A stretch of DNA of 64,000 bases from Planctomycetaceae bacterium (GCA_006969385.1 CP030884.1:4768249-4832248), one strand, 5' to 3'. Positions 52,535 through 59,615 are shown, counted from the stretch's first letter. Notes: generated by a model from the letters alone, not told the origin. Translations and numbers: made by a program.

Positions 52535-53272
52535 CTAGATACCGTCACCGTGCAGGCCGCATTCCGTCTTTTCAAACGCACTCCAGCGTCCGCCGCGCGA
52601 GTAGTCCGTTGCCGATGCACCCTCGACGCGCTCGGTACATTGCACACAACCGATGCTGGGGTAACCCCGCTCGTGCAGCGGGTTGTAAGGCACGCCGTTC
52701 TTCTTCACGTAGGCATACACCTCATCGCGCGACCACTCGGCCAACGGATTGATCTTGATCACCTGATACTGCCAATCCCACTCGACCTTTTTTATGTTTG
52801 CTCGCGTCTTCGATTGACTGCGCCGCAGTGCAGTGACCCAAACGTCCACGTCCTGCATGACGCGTTTGAGCGGTTCGACCTTGCGCATCAGACAGCACTG
52901 TGTCGGGTTGCGCTTCCACAACTCGTCGCCGTGTACCAACGCTTGTTGCTCGGGCGATAACTCGGGCGTCACGCCGACGAATTCGATGTTCTTGTACTTG
53001 CGAATCAGGCGATCGCGTAATTGATACGTTTCCGGAAAGAAGAACTCGGTATCGATCGAGATTACCTTCAAGCCCTTAGCGTGCTGCGCCAGCATATCGA
53101 TCAGGGCGCAGCCTTCCATGCCGAATTGGCTCGTCATCACGATCCGCTGACCGGCAAAGCGCTCGAATATCCACGGTAGCAACGCATCCGCCGATGCGCT
53201 TTCGCCCACCGGCGCTGGGACCGATCCTGCGGCTGGATCCTCAGTATTCTCTTTCAAAACTTGCAACTTCAT
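52535..53272 (-). CDS. cysH: Phosphoadenylyl-/adenylyl-sulfate reductase
   Basis: 245 aa. Reduces (P)APS to sulfite with thioredoxin. The nucleotide-binding region is VMTSQFGMEGCALIDMLA and VISIDTEFFFPET. Two Cys pairs (QCCLMRKVEPLKR and SIGCVQCTERV) bind a 4Fe-4S cluster, so APS is the likely substrate; the catalytic Cys is in KTECGLH at the C-terminus. It is the first structural gene behind the cysteine attenuator. Confidence 0.95.
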   Translation of the reverse strand: MKLQVLKENTEDPAAGSVPAPVGESASADALLPWIFERFAGQRIVMTSQFGMEGCALIDMLAQHAKGLKVISIDTEFFFPETYQLRDRLIRKYKNIEFVGVTPELSPEQQALVHGDELWKRNPTQCCLMRKVEPLKRVMQDVDVWVTALRRSQSKTRANIKKVEWDWQYQVIKINPLAEWSRDEVYAYVKKNGVPYNPLHERGYPSIGCVQCTERVEGASATDYSRGGRWSAFEKTECGLHGDGI

Positions 53273-53316
53273 ATCATTCGTTCCACGTGTTTGATGGCGT
53301 TATGTTCGGGTAGATG

Positions 53317-53353
53317 AAAAAAGCCCGCAGGGAGAGTCAGGTCCTGCGGGCTT
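53317..53353 (-). terminator. Intrinsic terminator of the cysteine attenuator
   Basis: On the minus strand: AGCCCGCAGG - 11-nt loop - CCTGCGGGCT, a perfect 10-bp G-C-rich stem followed by six T (bases 53317-53322), 45 bases after the leader stop and 45 before cysH. Its 5' arm (CGCAGGACC, 53348-53340) is also complementary to the leader segment 53422-53414. Confidence 0.92.
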
Positions 53354-53397
53354 AGGTCGCGGTAGGTTGGCTCAGGAGTATTGCGTCTTCCGAGTGC

Positions 53398-53514
53398 TTA
53401 CCAACAACAGCCACGCAGGACCGAGGTACAGCAACAACACGGACAACAACAAATCACGATGCACGAGCGGCGTCGAGCGCTTCGAATGTCAGAATGTGAG
53501 AGCAAACGTGGCAT
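53398..53514 (-). CDS. Cysteine-rich leader peptide (attenuator)
   Basis: A 38-codon frame with ten Cys. Reading from the ATG at 53514 it gives MPRLLSHSDIRSARRRSCIV, then ICCCPCCCCTSVLRGCCW and TAA (53400-53398). Seven of the codons 22-29 are Cys, with one Pro between. No Shine-Dalgarno site is at the ideal distance from 53514; a GGAGG at 53544-53540 lies 25 bases upstream, and in-frame GTG codons at 53538 and 53457 are alternative starts. Directly behind the Cys run, the RNA segment GGTCCTGCGTGGCT can pair with the 5' arm of the terminator at 53317-53353. Position upstream of cysH makes a ribosome-stalling cysteine sensor the natural reading. Confidence 0.85.
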   Translation of the reverse strand: MPRLLSHSDIRSARRRSCIVICCCPCCCCTSVLRGCCW

Positions 53515-53554
53515 CGTGAATAGCGGGTGCTGAATCACCCCTCCAGATAAGCCG

Positions 53555-53584
53555 TATTCTCCAAACCTCGCCGACCAAAGTCAA
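53555..53584 (-). promoter_or_regulatory. Putative promoter of the cysteine leader and cysH operon
   Basis: On the minus strand TTGACT (53584-53579), an 18-bp spacer and AGAATA (53560-53555), a fair sigma-70 match. The start of transcription would be near 53548, about 34 bases before the leader ATG. It lies 40 bases after the metB-like stop. Confidence 0.6.
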
Positions 53585-53623
53585 CGAAATCATTTTCATT
53601 TATCGCCACTCGGCGACGACCAG

Positions 53624-54847
53624 CTACACGCCTGCCGCGACAAGTGCTGGCCGCTCGCGCTCAACGCTTTGCGAATCCGCTGCCCCGCGTCCAGCTGCCG
53701 ATAACGCATTGAGCCCTTCCAGCAAGTCGGCAACCAAGTCTTCCGGCGTTTCGATCCCCGGGGCCAACCGCACCAGCGTATCTGCCAACCCCAGTTCGGC
53801 GCGTTTTTCCGCCGGAATCGCCGCGTGCGTCATCTTAGCCGGATGACAAATCAGAGACTTCACGCCACCCAGGCTTTCAGCCAATTTGAAATATTTGCGC
53901 GACGAAACAAATTGCCGCACCTCTTCGGCACTCGCGTTCAACTCCAACGACAACACGCCGCCGAAGCCCGTCGATTGCTTTTTGGCCACCTCGTGACCTG
54001 GATGTGACGGCAGCCCAGGGTAGTAGACGCGAGCCACGGCCGGGTGGCTACTGGCCGCTTCCGCCAGCCGCTGGGCGTTCTCGGCATGGCGCGCTAGGCG
54101 CAATTCGAGCGTCTTTAATCCCCGCAACGTGAGCCAACAATCAAACGGGGACGGTACCGCACCGGATGCGTTTTGGAGGAATTTGATCGGCTCAAAGATC
54201 GCCGCATCCTGCGCCAGCACCGCCCCCTGAATGACGTCCGAATGGCCCGCGAGGTACTTTGTCACGCTGTGAATGACGATGTCTGCCCCCAGCGTAAACG
54301 GCTGCTGGAAGATCGGCGTCGAAAACGTGTTATCGACCACCACCAGCGCACCGGCATCGTGCGCCTGTTTGGCGATGGCTTCGATATCGTAGACCAGCAA
54401 TCGCGGGTTGGTCGGTGATTCGATCCAAACGAGTTTCGCCTCTGCCGCCGTTAGCGCATCTTGCAGTTTGCCGGGTGAAGAATAATCGACGGCAACCACC
54501 TCCACGCCCTTATCCTGCCAGCTTCGATATAGCAATCGGTGCGTACCGCCGTAAACATCCGGCGGAATAATGATGCGATCTCCCGGTTGCAAGTACGCTT
54601 GCAGAATAGCGTTTTCCGCCGCAATGCCCGACGCATACACCGCACAATGTTTGACGCCTTCCAGGCCTGCCAATACTTCCTCAAGCCGACTGCGCGTGGG
54701 GTTGCTGGTGCGGGTGTAGTCGAAGCCCCGATTCTCGCCGGGAGCAATCTGTTCGAATGTTGATGTCTGAAAAATCGGCGCCACGACGGCACCCGTTCCG
54801 GATTCACTTTCCTGAGCGTAATGAATGACTTTGGTTCCAAGTTTCAT
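53624..54847 (-). CDS. Trans-sulfuration PLP enzyme (cystathionine gamma-synthase/lyase family)
   Basis: 407 aa, start MKLGTKVIHYAQESE with AAGGA upstream. Fold type I with the PLP Lys in HSVTKYLAGHSDVIQGAVL, and motifs YTRTSNPTRSRLEEVLAGLEG, NAILQAYLQPGDRIIIPPD, ESPTNPRLLVYDIEAIA. The family includes MetB, MetZ, MetC and CGL; sequence alone does not decide. Because it follows aspartokinase behind a SAM riboswitch, a methionine-synthesis function (homoserine ester to cystathionine or homocysteine) is most likely. 191 bases separate it from the aspartokinase gene. Confidence 0.92.
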   Translation of the reverse strand: MKLGTKVIHYAQESESGTGAVVAPIFQTSTFEQIAPGENRGFDYTRTSNPTRSRLEEVLAGLEGVKHCAVYASGIAAENAILQAYLQPGDRIIIPPDVYGGTHRLLYRSWQDKGVEVVAVDYSSPGKLQDALTAAEAKLVWIESPTNPRLLVYDIEAIAKQAHDAGALVVVDNTFSTPIFQQPFTLGADIVIHSVTKYLAGHSDVIQGAVLAQDAAIFEPIKFLQNASGAVPSPFDCWLTLRGLKTLELRLARHAENAQRLAEAASSHPAVARVYYPGLPSHPGHEVAKKQSTGFGGVLSLELNASAEEVRQFVSSRKYFKLAESLGGVKSLICHPAKMTHAAIPAEKRAELGLADTLVRLAPGIETPEDLVADLLEGLNALSAAGRGAADSQSVERERPALVAAGV

Positions 54848-54904
54848 CGTTCTATGTCCTTTCGCGGCGTTCCTTGTTGAGACTGCCGCGTAATGTTCTG
54901 TTCT

Positions 54905-54932
54905 GCGCTGTGGCACCGGTTTGCAACCGGTG
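54905..54932 (+). repeat. 28-bp palindromic repeat, copy B
   Basis: Identical to the copy in the ccoI tail (36029-36056), here in non-coding sequence between aspartokinase and the MetB-like gene, with CACCGGTTTGCAACCGGTG as the core inverted repeat. Confidence 0.85.
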
Positions 54933-55021
54933 TGTATCCTTAGCATTGCATTAAGCCTTCTCTTAAACGGCGGCGGGCGCAACACGTGGGGGTTATGTTG
55001 CAACCCGCCCACCGCCTGAGA

Positions 55022-55046
55022 TCGCATAGGGACCGTCCCTATGCGA
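55022..55046. repeat. Perfect 25-bp palindrome over the aspartokinase stop codon
   Basis: Arms TCGCATAGGGAC and GTCCCTATGCGA separated by one base. The stop codon of the aspartokinase gene (55039-55041, TAG on the minus strand) is inside one arm. Can form a very stable hairpin at the end of that transcript segment. Confidence 0.85.
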
Positions 55047-55848
55047 CCGCCAACACGTCTTGTTCGGGCTCGACCGACGGTTGCACCGGCAAGCTGTCGC
55101 ATACGCGCGTCCAACGCTCGCGCGTTTTCAAATCGCGGATAATCAACTGCAACCGCTGCGCCTTGGCATATCGCAAGGCATCGAGTTGTACGAGATCACA
55201 ACCCGCCTCAGCCATTTGCAAGGCACGGTTGAAATCGAGCTGAGCAATGTGCTCTGCGTTAGCGTCTTGGTTCGGGTCACGGGTAAAGTAACCCGGCACG
55301 TCTTTGATGAGTTCGCAACTTTCGGCATTCAGCGCCGCCGCTAATGCGACGGCTGATAGGTCTGACCCGCCGCGGCCCAGTGTTACCCACTGGCCCGTCG
55401 CACTCGTCCCAACAAAGCCCGGCACCACGACGACTTGTCGAGCTAACAGAACCGACTCAACCCGCCGTCGATCCACGGCCAACCGATCCTCCGCGCGCGT
55501 TCCATCGACCAGCGTGATCCCTGTTTGCTCCGGACCGATTCCCACGGCACTCACACCCAAGCGCGCTAGAGCGATGGTGAGGCGCGCCACCGACTGCAAC
55601 TCACCCGTCGCAAGCAGCAACGCCGTCGCAGCGTCAACTTCGCTACCACCGGCGTCCAGCGCCTGTGTCAGCAGTCTGTCTGTCTCGCCAAACTGTGCCG
55701 AGACCACGACAATCAATTGCGTGCTCGGTCGTTCGCTTAACACGTCGCGCAGTTGCTCGGCGTAAAAGGCATAGTCTTGCGGACCGCGTAAAATCGACCC
55801 GCCCAGTTTGTAAACAATGCGCGGAAACGCGCCGTCGCTAGCCGCCAT
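55039..55848 (-). CDS. Aspartate kinase-like amino acid kinase (no ACT domain)
   Basis: 269 aa, start MAASDGAFPRIVYKLGGSI with GGAGG seven bases upstream. Motifs: ATP/phosphate site YKLGGSILRG, VVVPGFVGTSATGQWVTLGR-GGSDLSAVALA and KDVPGYFTRDPN, which match aspartokinase catalytic domains. The regulatory ACT domains found in ordinary LysC/ThrA proteins are absent and the protein is short, so allosteric control may be replaced by the SAM riboswitch upstream. An acetylglutamate-kinase-type enzyme is less likely because of the DVPGYFTRDP motif. Confidence 0.88.
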   Translation of the reverse strand: MAASDGAFPRIVYKLGGSILRGPQDYAFYAEQLRDVLSERPSTQLIVVVSAQFGETDRLLTQALDAGGSEVDAATALLLATGELQSVARLTIALARLGVSAVGIGPEQTGITLVDGTRAEDRLAVDRRRVESVLLARQVVVVPGFVGTSATGQWVTLGRGGSDLSAVALAAALNAESCELIKDVPGYFTRDPNQDANAEHIAQLDFNRALQMAEAGCDLVQLDALRYAKAQRLQLIIRDLKTRERWTRVCDSLPVQPSVEPEQDVLAVA

Positions 55849-56221
55849 GGTCAACCTCCTTGTTGCCCGTGCAGAGTTTTGGTGTGTTGGTCGCAAGCCG
55901 ATTCGTTGTGCGTCGCGCTCCGTCGCGGCACTGTTGGCCGTGACCGAATAAGGCGACCGTGCTACTGTCATTCTTACGTTTCATGTGCTGCTGCGTGTTC
56001 ATTGCATGCCTCAACTTTCTTGCGTCGGGGATTGGCCGCCGTCGCACCGCGCGCACCTCGGGCGCGAATCTTTTCCGAACGGTTTGGCGTTATTGCGAAA
56101 GCCGCCGGCGCGCGGAATGGGCGCGGTCATTGGCAGCGTATTCACGCACCGCACAAAGCGACTTGCGCGAAGATGCCGCCAATATGGGCCAATGCCTGTT
56201 TATCGAATATGTTTAGGAAAC
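55849..56221. other. 373-bp leader between riboswitch terminator and aspartokinase
   Basis: The interval on the minus strand between the riboswitch terminator and the aspartokinase start. A 72-codon frame overlapping the start exists (55838-56056) but without supporting features. Nothing else was recognised; it may be degraded sequence. Confidence 0.45.
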
Positions 56222-56250
56222 AAAAAAACCTCTACCGGATGTGGTAGAGG
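56222..56250 (-). terminator. Riboswitch-controlled terminator
   Basis: On the minus strand: CCTCTACC-ACATCC-GGTAGAGG followed by seven T, a perfect 8-bp stem. The preceding TTATCTGCC (56257-56249) overlaps the stem and can instead pair with the P1 3' strand of the SAM aptamer, so termination and antitermination are exclusive. Confidence 0.9.
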
Positions 56251-56285
56251 CAGATAAGCTGATTCAAATGACTTCTTCAAGCCAC

Positions 56286-56388
56286 CGTTTATCTACCCCA
56301 AAGGGCGGGAGTTAGCACCTCGGCAAAGCCTTGCCAGGTTGCTGTAGCGTCGTCGGGCCCGATCCCTCGGCTACTCTTGATAAGGGCA
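56286..56388 (-). promoter_or_regulatory. SAM-I (S-box) riboswitch aptamer
   Basis: Minus-strand RNA with the S-box core in order: CTTATCAAGAG, GAGGGATCGGGCCCGACGA, CAGCAACC, AAGGCTTTGCC hairpin, GGTGCTAACTCC and a closing GATAA that pairs with TTATC to form P1. The kink-turn, GNNA and pseudoknot elements are where expected. P1 3' strand GGTAGATAA (56297-56289) pairs with TTATCTGCC (56257-56249) as the antiterminator (one G-U). High SAM stabilises P1 and allows the terminator 56222-56250, so aspartokinase and the MetB-like gene are switched off when methionine is plentiful. Confidence 0.95.
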
Positions 56389-56423
56389 CTTGAGTTGTCA
56401 AAGAGCTGCGTTGCTGACTTAAG

Positions 56424-56452
56424 AAGGTAGCAAAGGACGATTCACGAGTCAA
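56424..56452 (-). promoter_or_regulatory. Promoter of the SAM riboswitch transcript
   Basis: On the minus strand TTGACT (56452-56447), 17-bp spacer, TACCTT (56429-56424). Predicted start near 56417, about 30 bases before the aptamer. Confidence 0.7.
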
Positions 56453-56533
56453 GGCGTATGTTGATAATTTTTTAATTACATCCTTGGTTGCATATGTTGT
56501 ATCGAGGGTGTCGCGCGATTCGTTGCACCATTC

Positions 56534-56559
56534 GTAGGGTCCCGCTGTGCGGACCATCT
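56534..56559 (+). repeat. REP palindrome, left end of RAYT unit
   Basis: GTAG followed by the hairpin GGTCCCGC-TGT-GCGGACC (one C bulged) and ATCT. Confidence 0.85.
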
Positions 56560-56580
56560 ACTTGCCTTCACCATCGCGTT

Positions 56581-57156
56581 TCATTCCATCGCGGACACAT
56601 CAATACTCGAAAAATCCGGCACCTTCACCATTGCACCACGACAAACGCATTGCCACGAAGCGTCGTATCGCTTTGTATTAACGAAACGCTCAAAAGACGA
56701 ATATACCCACGCATGCGGACACGTTGCGACGCCGTGCTTCACCGGATTGTAATGAATGTAATCGCAATGCTTAATGAAATCCGCATCGTCGCGGATCGTA
56801 TGTTCCCAAAATCGACGCTGCCAAACGCCTCGCCGCCGATGGGTTTCTCGCGATTTACTTTGCGGTTGCTCGTAACCACCGGCAGCTAACCACCGCTTGG
56901 TGAATTCCTTCTTGATAAAGCCGATTCGTGCGGAGAAACGATGATCACCGTCCGGAAGCGTCATCATCAGATGCAAATGGTCGGGTAACAAGACAATTGC
57001 ATCGAGCGTAAATGGCATCTTTGCAAGACATGCTTTCATTGCCGCGCGTAGTGCTTGCCGCGCGATCGGGTCAATCAACAGCCTCGCCCGACGCTAGGTG
57101 ACGATAGTGATGAAGGACGTTCCACCGGGTTGGAAAGCGCGTCGGTATTCTGGCAT
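56581..57156 (-). pseudogene. REP-associated tyrosine transposase (RAYT) with in-frame amber codon
   Basis: A Y1/HUH single-strand transposase of the REP-associated class that nicks and moves REP hairpins. Full frame from ATG 57156 reads MPEYRRAFQPGGTSFITIVT, then TAG (57096-57094) and continues RRARLLIDPIARQAL. Family members have Tyr or another residue at that position. Downstream the HUH motif (LLPDHLHLMMTLP) and the HYNPVKHGV motif are present, with catalytic Tyr in YIHYNP or nearby. Without readthrough only the ~165-aa C-terminal portion could be made from an internal ATG (57078), lacking the N-terminal strand. 191 codons in total, normal for a RAYT. Confidence 0.88.
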
Positions 57157-57173
57157 CGTGCGCAAACGTTACA

Positions 57174-57199
57174 AGATGGTCCGCACCGCGGGACCCTAC
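57174..57199 (-). repeat. REP palindrome, right end of RAYT unit
   Basis: Inverted copy of the left end with one mismatch. Its GTAG foot (57199-57196) supplies the TAG stop codon of the neighbouring 80-aa gene. Confidence 0.85.
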
Positions 57200-57438
57200 A
57201 CCTCGGTTGTACCATTGGTCGGGCAACTTTGTCCTCGCAAAATATCAACCTTCACATCATCTTTATTTCGGTAATGTACATAGATATTTGCATCCCCAAC
57301 ACGAATGAACCACCTCTTCTTATCAAGTTGCTCTAGGTGGAACCAGTTCGATACGACCAACTCGTCAAATACTCCTCTCTTTTCTAGCTCGATCAACTCA
57401 TTGTCACCGTATGCCCTAATTCGCCATTTGTGCCCCAT
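57196..57438 (-). CDS. Small hypothetical protein ending in a REP
   Basis: About 80 aa, MGHKWRIRAYGDNELIELEK and onward, with GGAG just before ATG 57438 (an ATG at 57450 would add four residues). Charged, compact, probably soluble (WFHLEQLDKKRWFIRVGDAN). Its TAG lies in the GTAG foot of the right-hand REP, so the C-terminus may be truncated or altered by REP insertion. It is 51 bases after the ilvC stop on the same strand. Confidence 0.6.
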   Translation of the reverse strand: MGHKWRIRAYGDNELIELEKRGVFDELVVSNWFHLEQLDKKRWFIRVGDANIYVHYRNKDDVKVDILRGQSCPTNGTTEV

Positions 57439-57488
57439 GGAACTCTCCATTTCTAAGCCATGTCATGAAGATCGAGTTAAGATCTGGA

Positions 57489-58481
57489 TTAACCCGCCGC
57501 TTTCTTCGTCACGTCAATCACCCGCTCCCCCGCCTTGGCCGTCGGGCTATCCGCTTCCTGCTCTTCCAATGCGCGCAGCGTCTTCAACCCCGCCCGCGCA
57601 TCGGCGACCCATTCCTGCGCAAAGCGACCATCGCGAATCTCCGCCAACATCTCGCGCATGCGTGCTTTCACGCTGTCATCAATCAAGCGCGGTCCGCGCG
57701 TCAGGCCGCCATACGACGCGGTGTTCGATATCTTCGCGCGCATCGCCGCCAGGCCCTCGGCGTATTGCAAATCGACGACCTGCTTCACTTCGTGCACCGC
57801 CTCGAAGTACGCCAACTCCGGCGGTATGCCGGCTTCCACCAATACATCGAAGCCCGCCTTCATCAGTTCGATCACACCGCCGCACAGCACGGTCTGCTCG
57901 CCGAACAGGTCCGACTCGCATTCATCCGCGAACGTCGTTTCCATCATGCCGCCCACATCACCACCGATCGCGCTGGCCCATGCCAAGGCAATCTCGCGCG
58001 CCTGCCCCGTCGCATTCTGTTCAACGGCGACCAAACACGTCAGCCCTCCGCCAGTCTCTTTACGCGACCGCAACAACGCCCCCGGCCCTTTGGGCGCGAC
58101 CAGCACCACATCCACATCCGCCGGACACGGGATCAATCCAAACCGCACGGCAAACCCATGCACAAACCCCAGCGCCGCGCCCTTTTTCAATTGCGGCCCA
58201 ACCTGTTCCGCAAAGATGTCGCCCATCAATTCATCGGGCAACGACAAGATCACTAAATCAGCCCGGCGCGCAGCGTCTGCCAAAGACAACACCTCAAATC
58301 CATCCGCCTTGGCCCGATCGGCGTTCTTTCCCGCACGCTGGCCGACGATCACGGCCACGCCCGCATCGCGCAGGTTGAGCGCATGCGCATGGCCCTGATT
58401 GCCATAACCCAACACCGCCACCGTCTTTTCATTCAGGACCGACTGATTGACGTCTTTGCCATACAGAACCGGTAATGCCAC
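57489..58481 (-). CDS. ilvC: Ketol-acid reductoisomerase
   Basis: 330 aa, class I. Converts acetohydroxy acids into dihydroxy acids in branched-chain amino acid synthesis. NADP-binding GYGNQGHAHALNLRDAGV, substrate/metal motifs APKGPGALLRSRKETGGG and TFADECESDLFGEQTVLCGG with the Mg-binding Asp/Glu. No ilvB/H/D neighbours; gene stands alone. Confidence 0.97.
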   Translation of the reverse strand: MALPVLYGKDVNQSVLNEKTVAVLGYGNQGHAHALNLRDAGVAVIVGQRAGKNADRAKADGFEVLSLADAARRADLVILSLPDELMGDIFAEQVGPQLKKGAALGFVHGFAVRFGLIPCPADVDVVLVAPKGPGALLRSRKETGGGLTCLVAVEQNATGQAREIALAWASAIGGDVGGMMETTFADECESDLFGEQTVLCGGVIELMKAGFDVLVEAGIPPELAYFEAVHEVKQVVDLQYAEGLAAMRAKISNTASYGGLTRGPRLIDDSVKARMREMLAEIRDGRFAQEWVADARAGLKTLRALEEQEADSPTAKAGERVIDVTKKAAG

Positions 58482-58553
58482 GCCGTTACTCCTAACTTGA
58501 TCCGATTGAGTTACTCAAATAATTGTTAAGCAACGAAGCGTTGATCTCCCCGC

Positions 58554-58578
58554 GTAGGGTGGGTTGTACTCAACCCAC
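58554..58578 (+). repeat. REP palindrome with GTAG foot (class GTGGGTTG)
   Basis: GTAG + GGTGGGTTG-TACT-CAACCCAC, an 8-bp hairpin. An inverted copy with loop change is at 59824-59849, on the other side of larB. Confidence 0.78.
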
Positions 58579-58650
58579 TGTCTATAACTTAGCAACCAGT
58601 CAAACACACCCTCTTAGCCCAACCCTAACCCTTAGAGGAAGTGCGAAATA

Positions 58651-58683
58651 GGTTGCCCCTACGCTTCTGGGGATGAGAAACCT
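58651..58683. repeat. CCCCTG/TGGGG repeat, copy 1
   Basis: Degenerate copy (GGTTGCCCCTACGCTTCTGG, then GGATGAGAAACC) of a roughly 40-base hairpin-forming repeat found four times between 58.6 and 59.8 kb. Confidence 0.55.
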
Positions 58684-58724
58684 GACCTCACGCCCAACCG
58701 CTAGCACTATCACATCTCACTCAA

Positions 58725-58767
58725 CCGGGTGCCCCTGCCCCTCTGGGGCTGGAGGACATCAAACCGG
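58725..58767. repeat. CCCCTG/TGGGG repeat, copy 2
   Basis: CCGGGTGCCCCTGCCCCTCT followed by GGGGCTGGAGGACATCAAAC; stem CCCC/GGGG with CTG/CTGG flanks. Confidence 0.6.
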
Positions 58768-58850
58768 CCCGCGTACCTAGGCGTTATCGCACCAGCCATA
58801 GCGCCCCCTCATCGACACCTTATTCAACCACCGGAGTATAATGCCCCACC

Positions 58851-59615
58851 ATGAATGAATCCGCCCTGCGTCAACTGCTCGCCGCCGTCGCCGAAGGTCA
58901 ATCGACCGTCGACGATGCCGTAGCCGCGCTAAAGACGCTACCTTACGAATCCTTACCCGATGTTACCATCGATCACCATCGCGCGCTGCGTTGCGACTTC
59001 CCCGAAGTCATCTACGCCGAAGGAAAGACGGTCGATCAGGTCGTCAATATCTTCACGCGCCTGACGGAAAACCATGATCGCGTTTTGGCCACGCGCGTTA
59101 ACGAAGCGCAGGCCGTTGCTGTCGCCAAATCGATACCCAACGCCGAACACCACGTGGTCGGTCGCTGCATCTCATGGCGCCGGTCACCGTCGAAGCCACC
59201 CGAGCGCGAACCAACCATTTGCGCGATTTGCGCCGGTACCACCGACCTGCCGGTCCTCGAAGAAGCACGCATCACCGCCGAACTCATCGATCAGGGGGTG
59301 CAAACCATCGTCGACGTCGGCGTCGCGGGCTTGCATCGGTTGCTCGGTCGCCTGGAAGAGATTCAACGGGCCAAAGTCGTTATTGTGGCCGCCGGTATGG
59401 ATGGCGCGCTACCCAGCGTGGTCGGCGGTCTCGTCAGCGCGCCGGTAATCGCTGTGCCAACGAGCGTCGGTTACGGCGCGAGCTTCAACGGCATTGCACC
59501 GTTGTTGACGATGTTAAACGCCTGCGCGCCGGGCGTGTCGGTCGTGAACATCGATAACGGATTCGCCGCCGGTTATCTCGCGGGCATGATCGCGCGCATG
59601 GCGAAAGAGAAATAA
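58851..59615 (+). CDS. larB: Nickel pincer cofactor biosynthesis protein LarB
   Basis: 254 aa, AIR-carboxylase-like. LarB carboxylates nicotinic acid adenine dinucleotide in the making of the nickel-pincer nucleotide. Motifs: AGTTDLPVLEEARITAELI, VGVAGLHRLLGRLEE, VVAAGMDGALPSVVGGL and PTSVGYGASFNG. larA, larC and larE are absent from the window. The middle segment (RRSPSKPPEREPTICAIC) is odd. The stop is immediately followed by repeat copy 3. Confidence 0.93.
   Translation: MNESALRQLLAAVAEGQSTVDDAVAALKTLPYESLPDVTIDHHRALRCDFPEVIYAEGKTVDQVVNIFTRLTENHDRVLATRVNEAQAVAVAKSIPNAEHHVVGRCISWRRSPSKPPEREPTICAICAGTTDLPVLEEARITAELIDQGVQTIVDVGVAGLHRLLGRLEEIQRAKVVIVAAGMDGALPSVVGGLVSAPVIAVPTSVGYGASFNGIAPLLTMLNACAPGVSVVNIDNGFAAGYLAGMIARMAKEK

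Larger units (their letters stand above)
56534..57199 (-). mobile_element. REP-RAYT unit (REPtron-like)
   Basis: A RAYT gene bounded by two inverted REP copies. The left reads GTAGGGTCCCGCTGTGCGGACCATCT-type sequence on the plus strand at 56534-56559; the right is its inverted copy at 57174-57199 with a single mismatch in the loop. Each is itself a GTAG-footed hairpin. The unit is 666 bp long. Confidence 0.85.
58482..58850. other. 369-bp intergenic region with repeats
   Basis: Between divergent ilvC and larB. Contains a GTAG-footed REP (58554-58578) and two copies (58651-58683, 58725-58767) of a repeat with a TGCCCCTG...CTCTGGGG hairpin. No leader peptide or riboswitch for ilvC was found. 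Confidence 0.6.

Noticed and set aside
55838..56056. 72-codon minus-strand frame in the leader of aspartokinase
   Set aside because: Polar, low-complexity product overlapping the well-supported aspartokinase start; no family resemblance.
59161..59245. Possible frameshift in larB
   Set aside because: The middle segment is odd, but the frame is open throughout and motifs on both sides are in the same frame.
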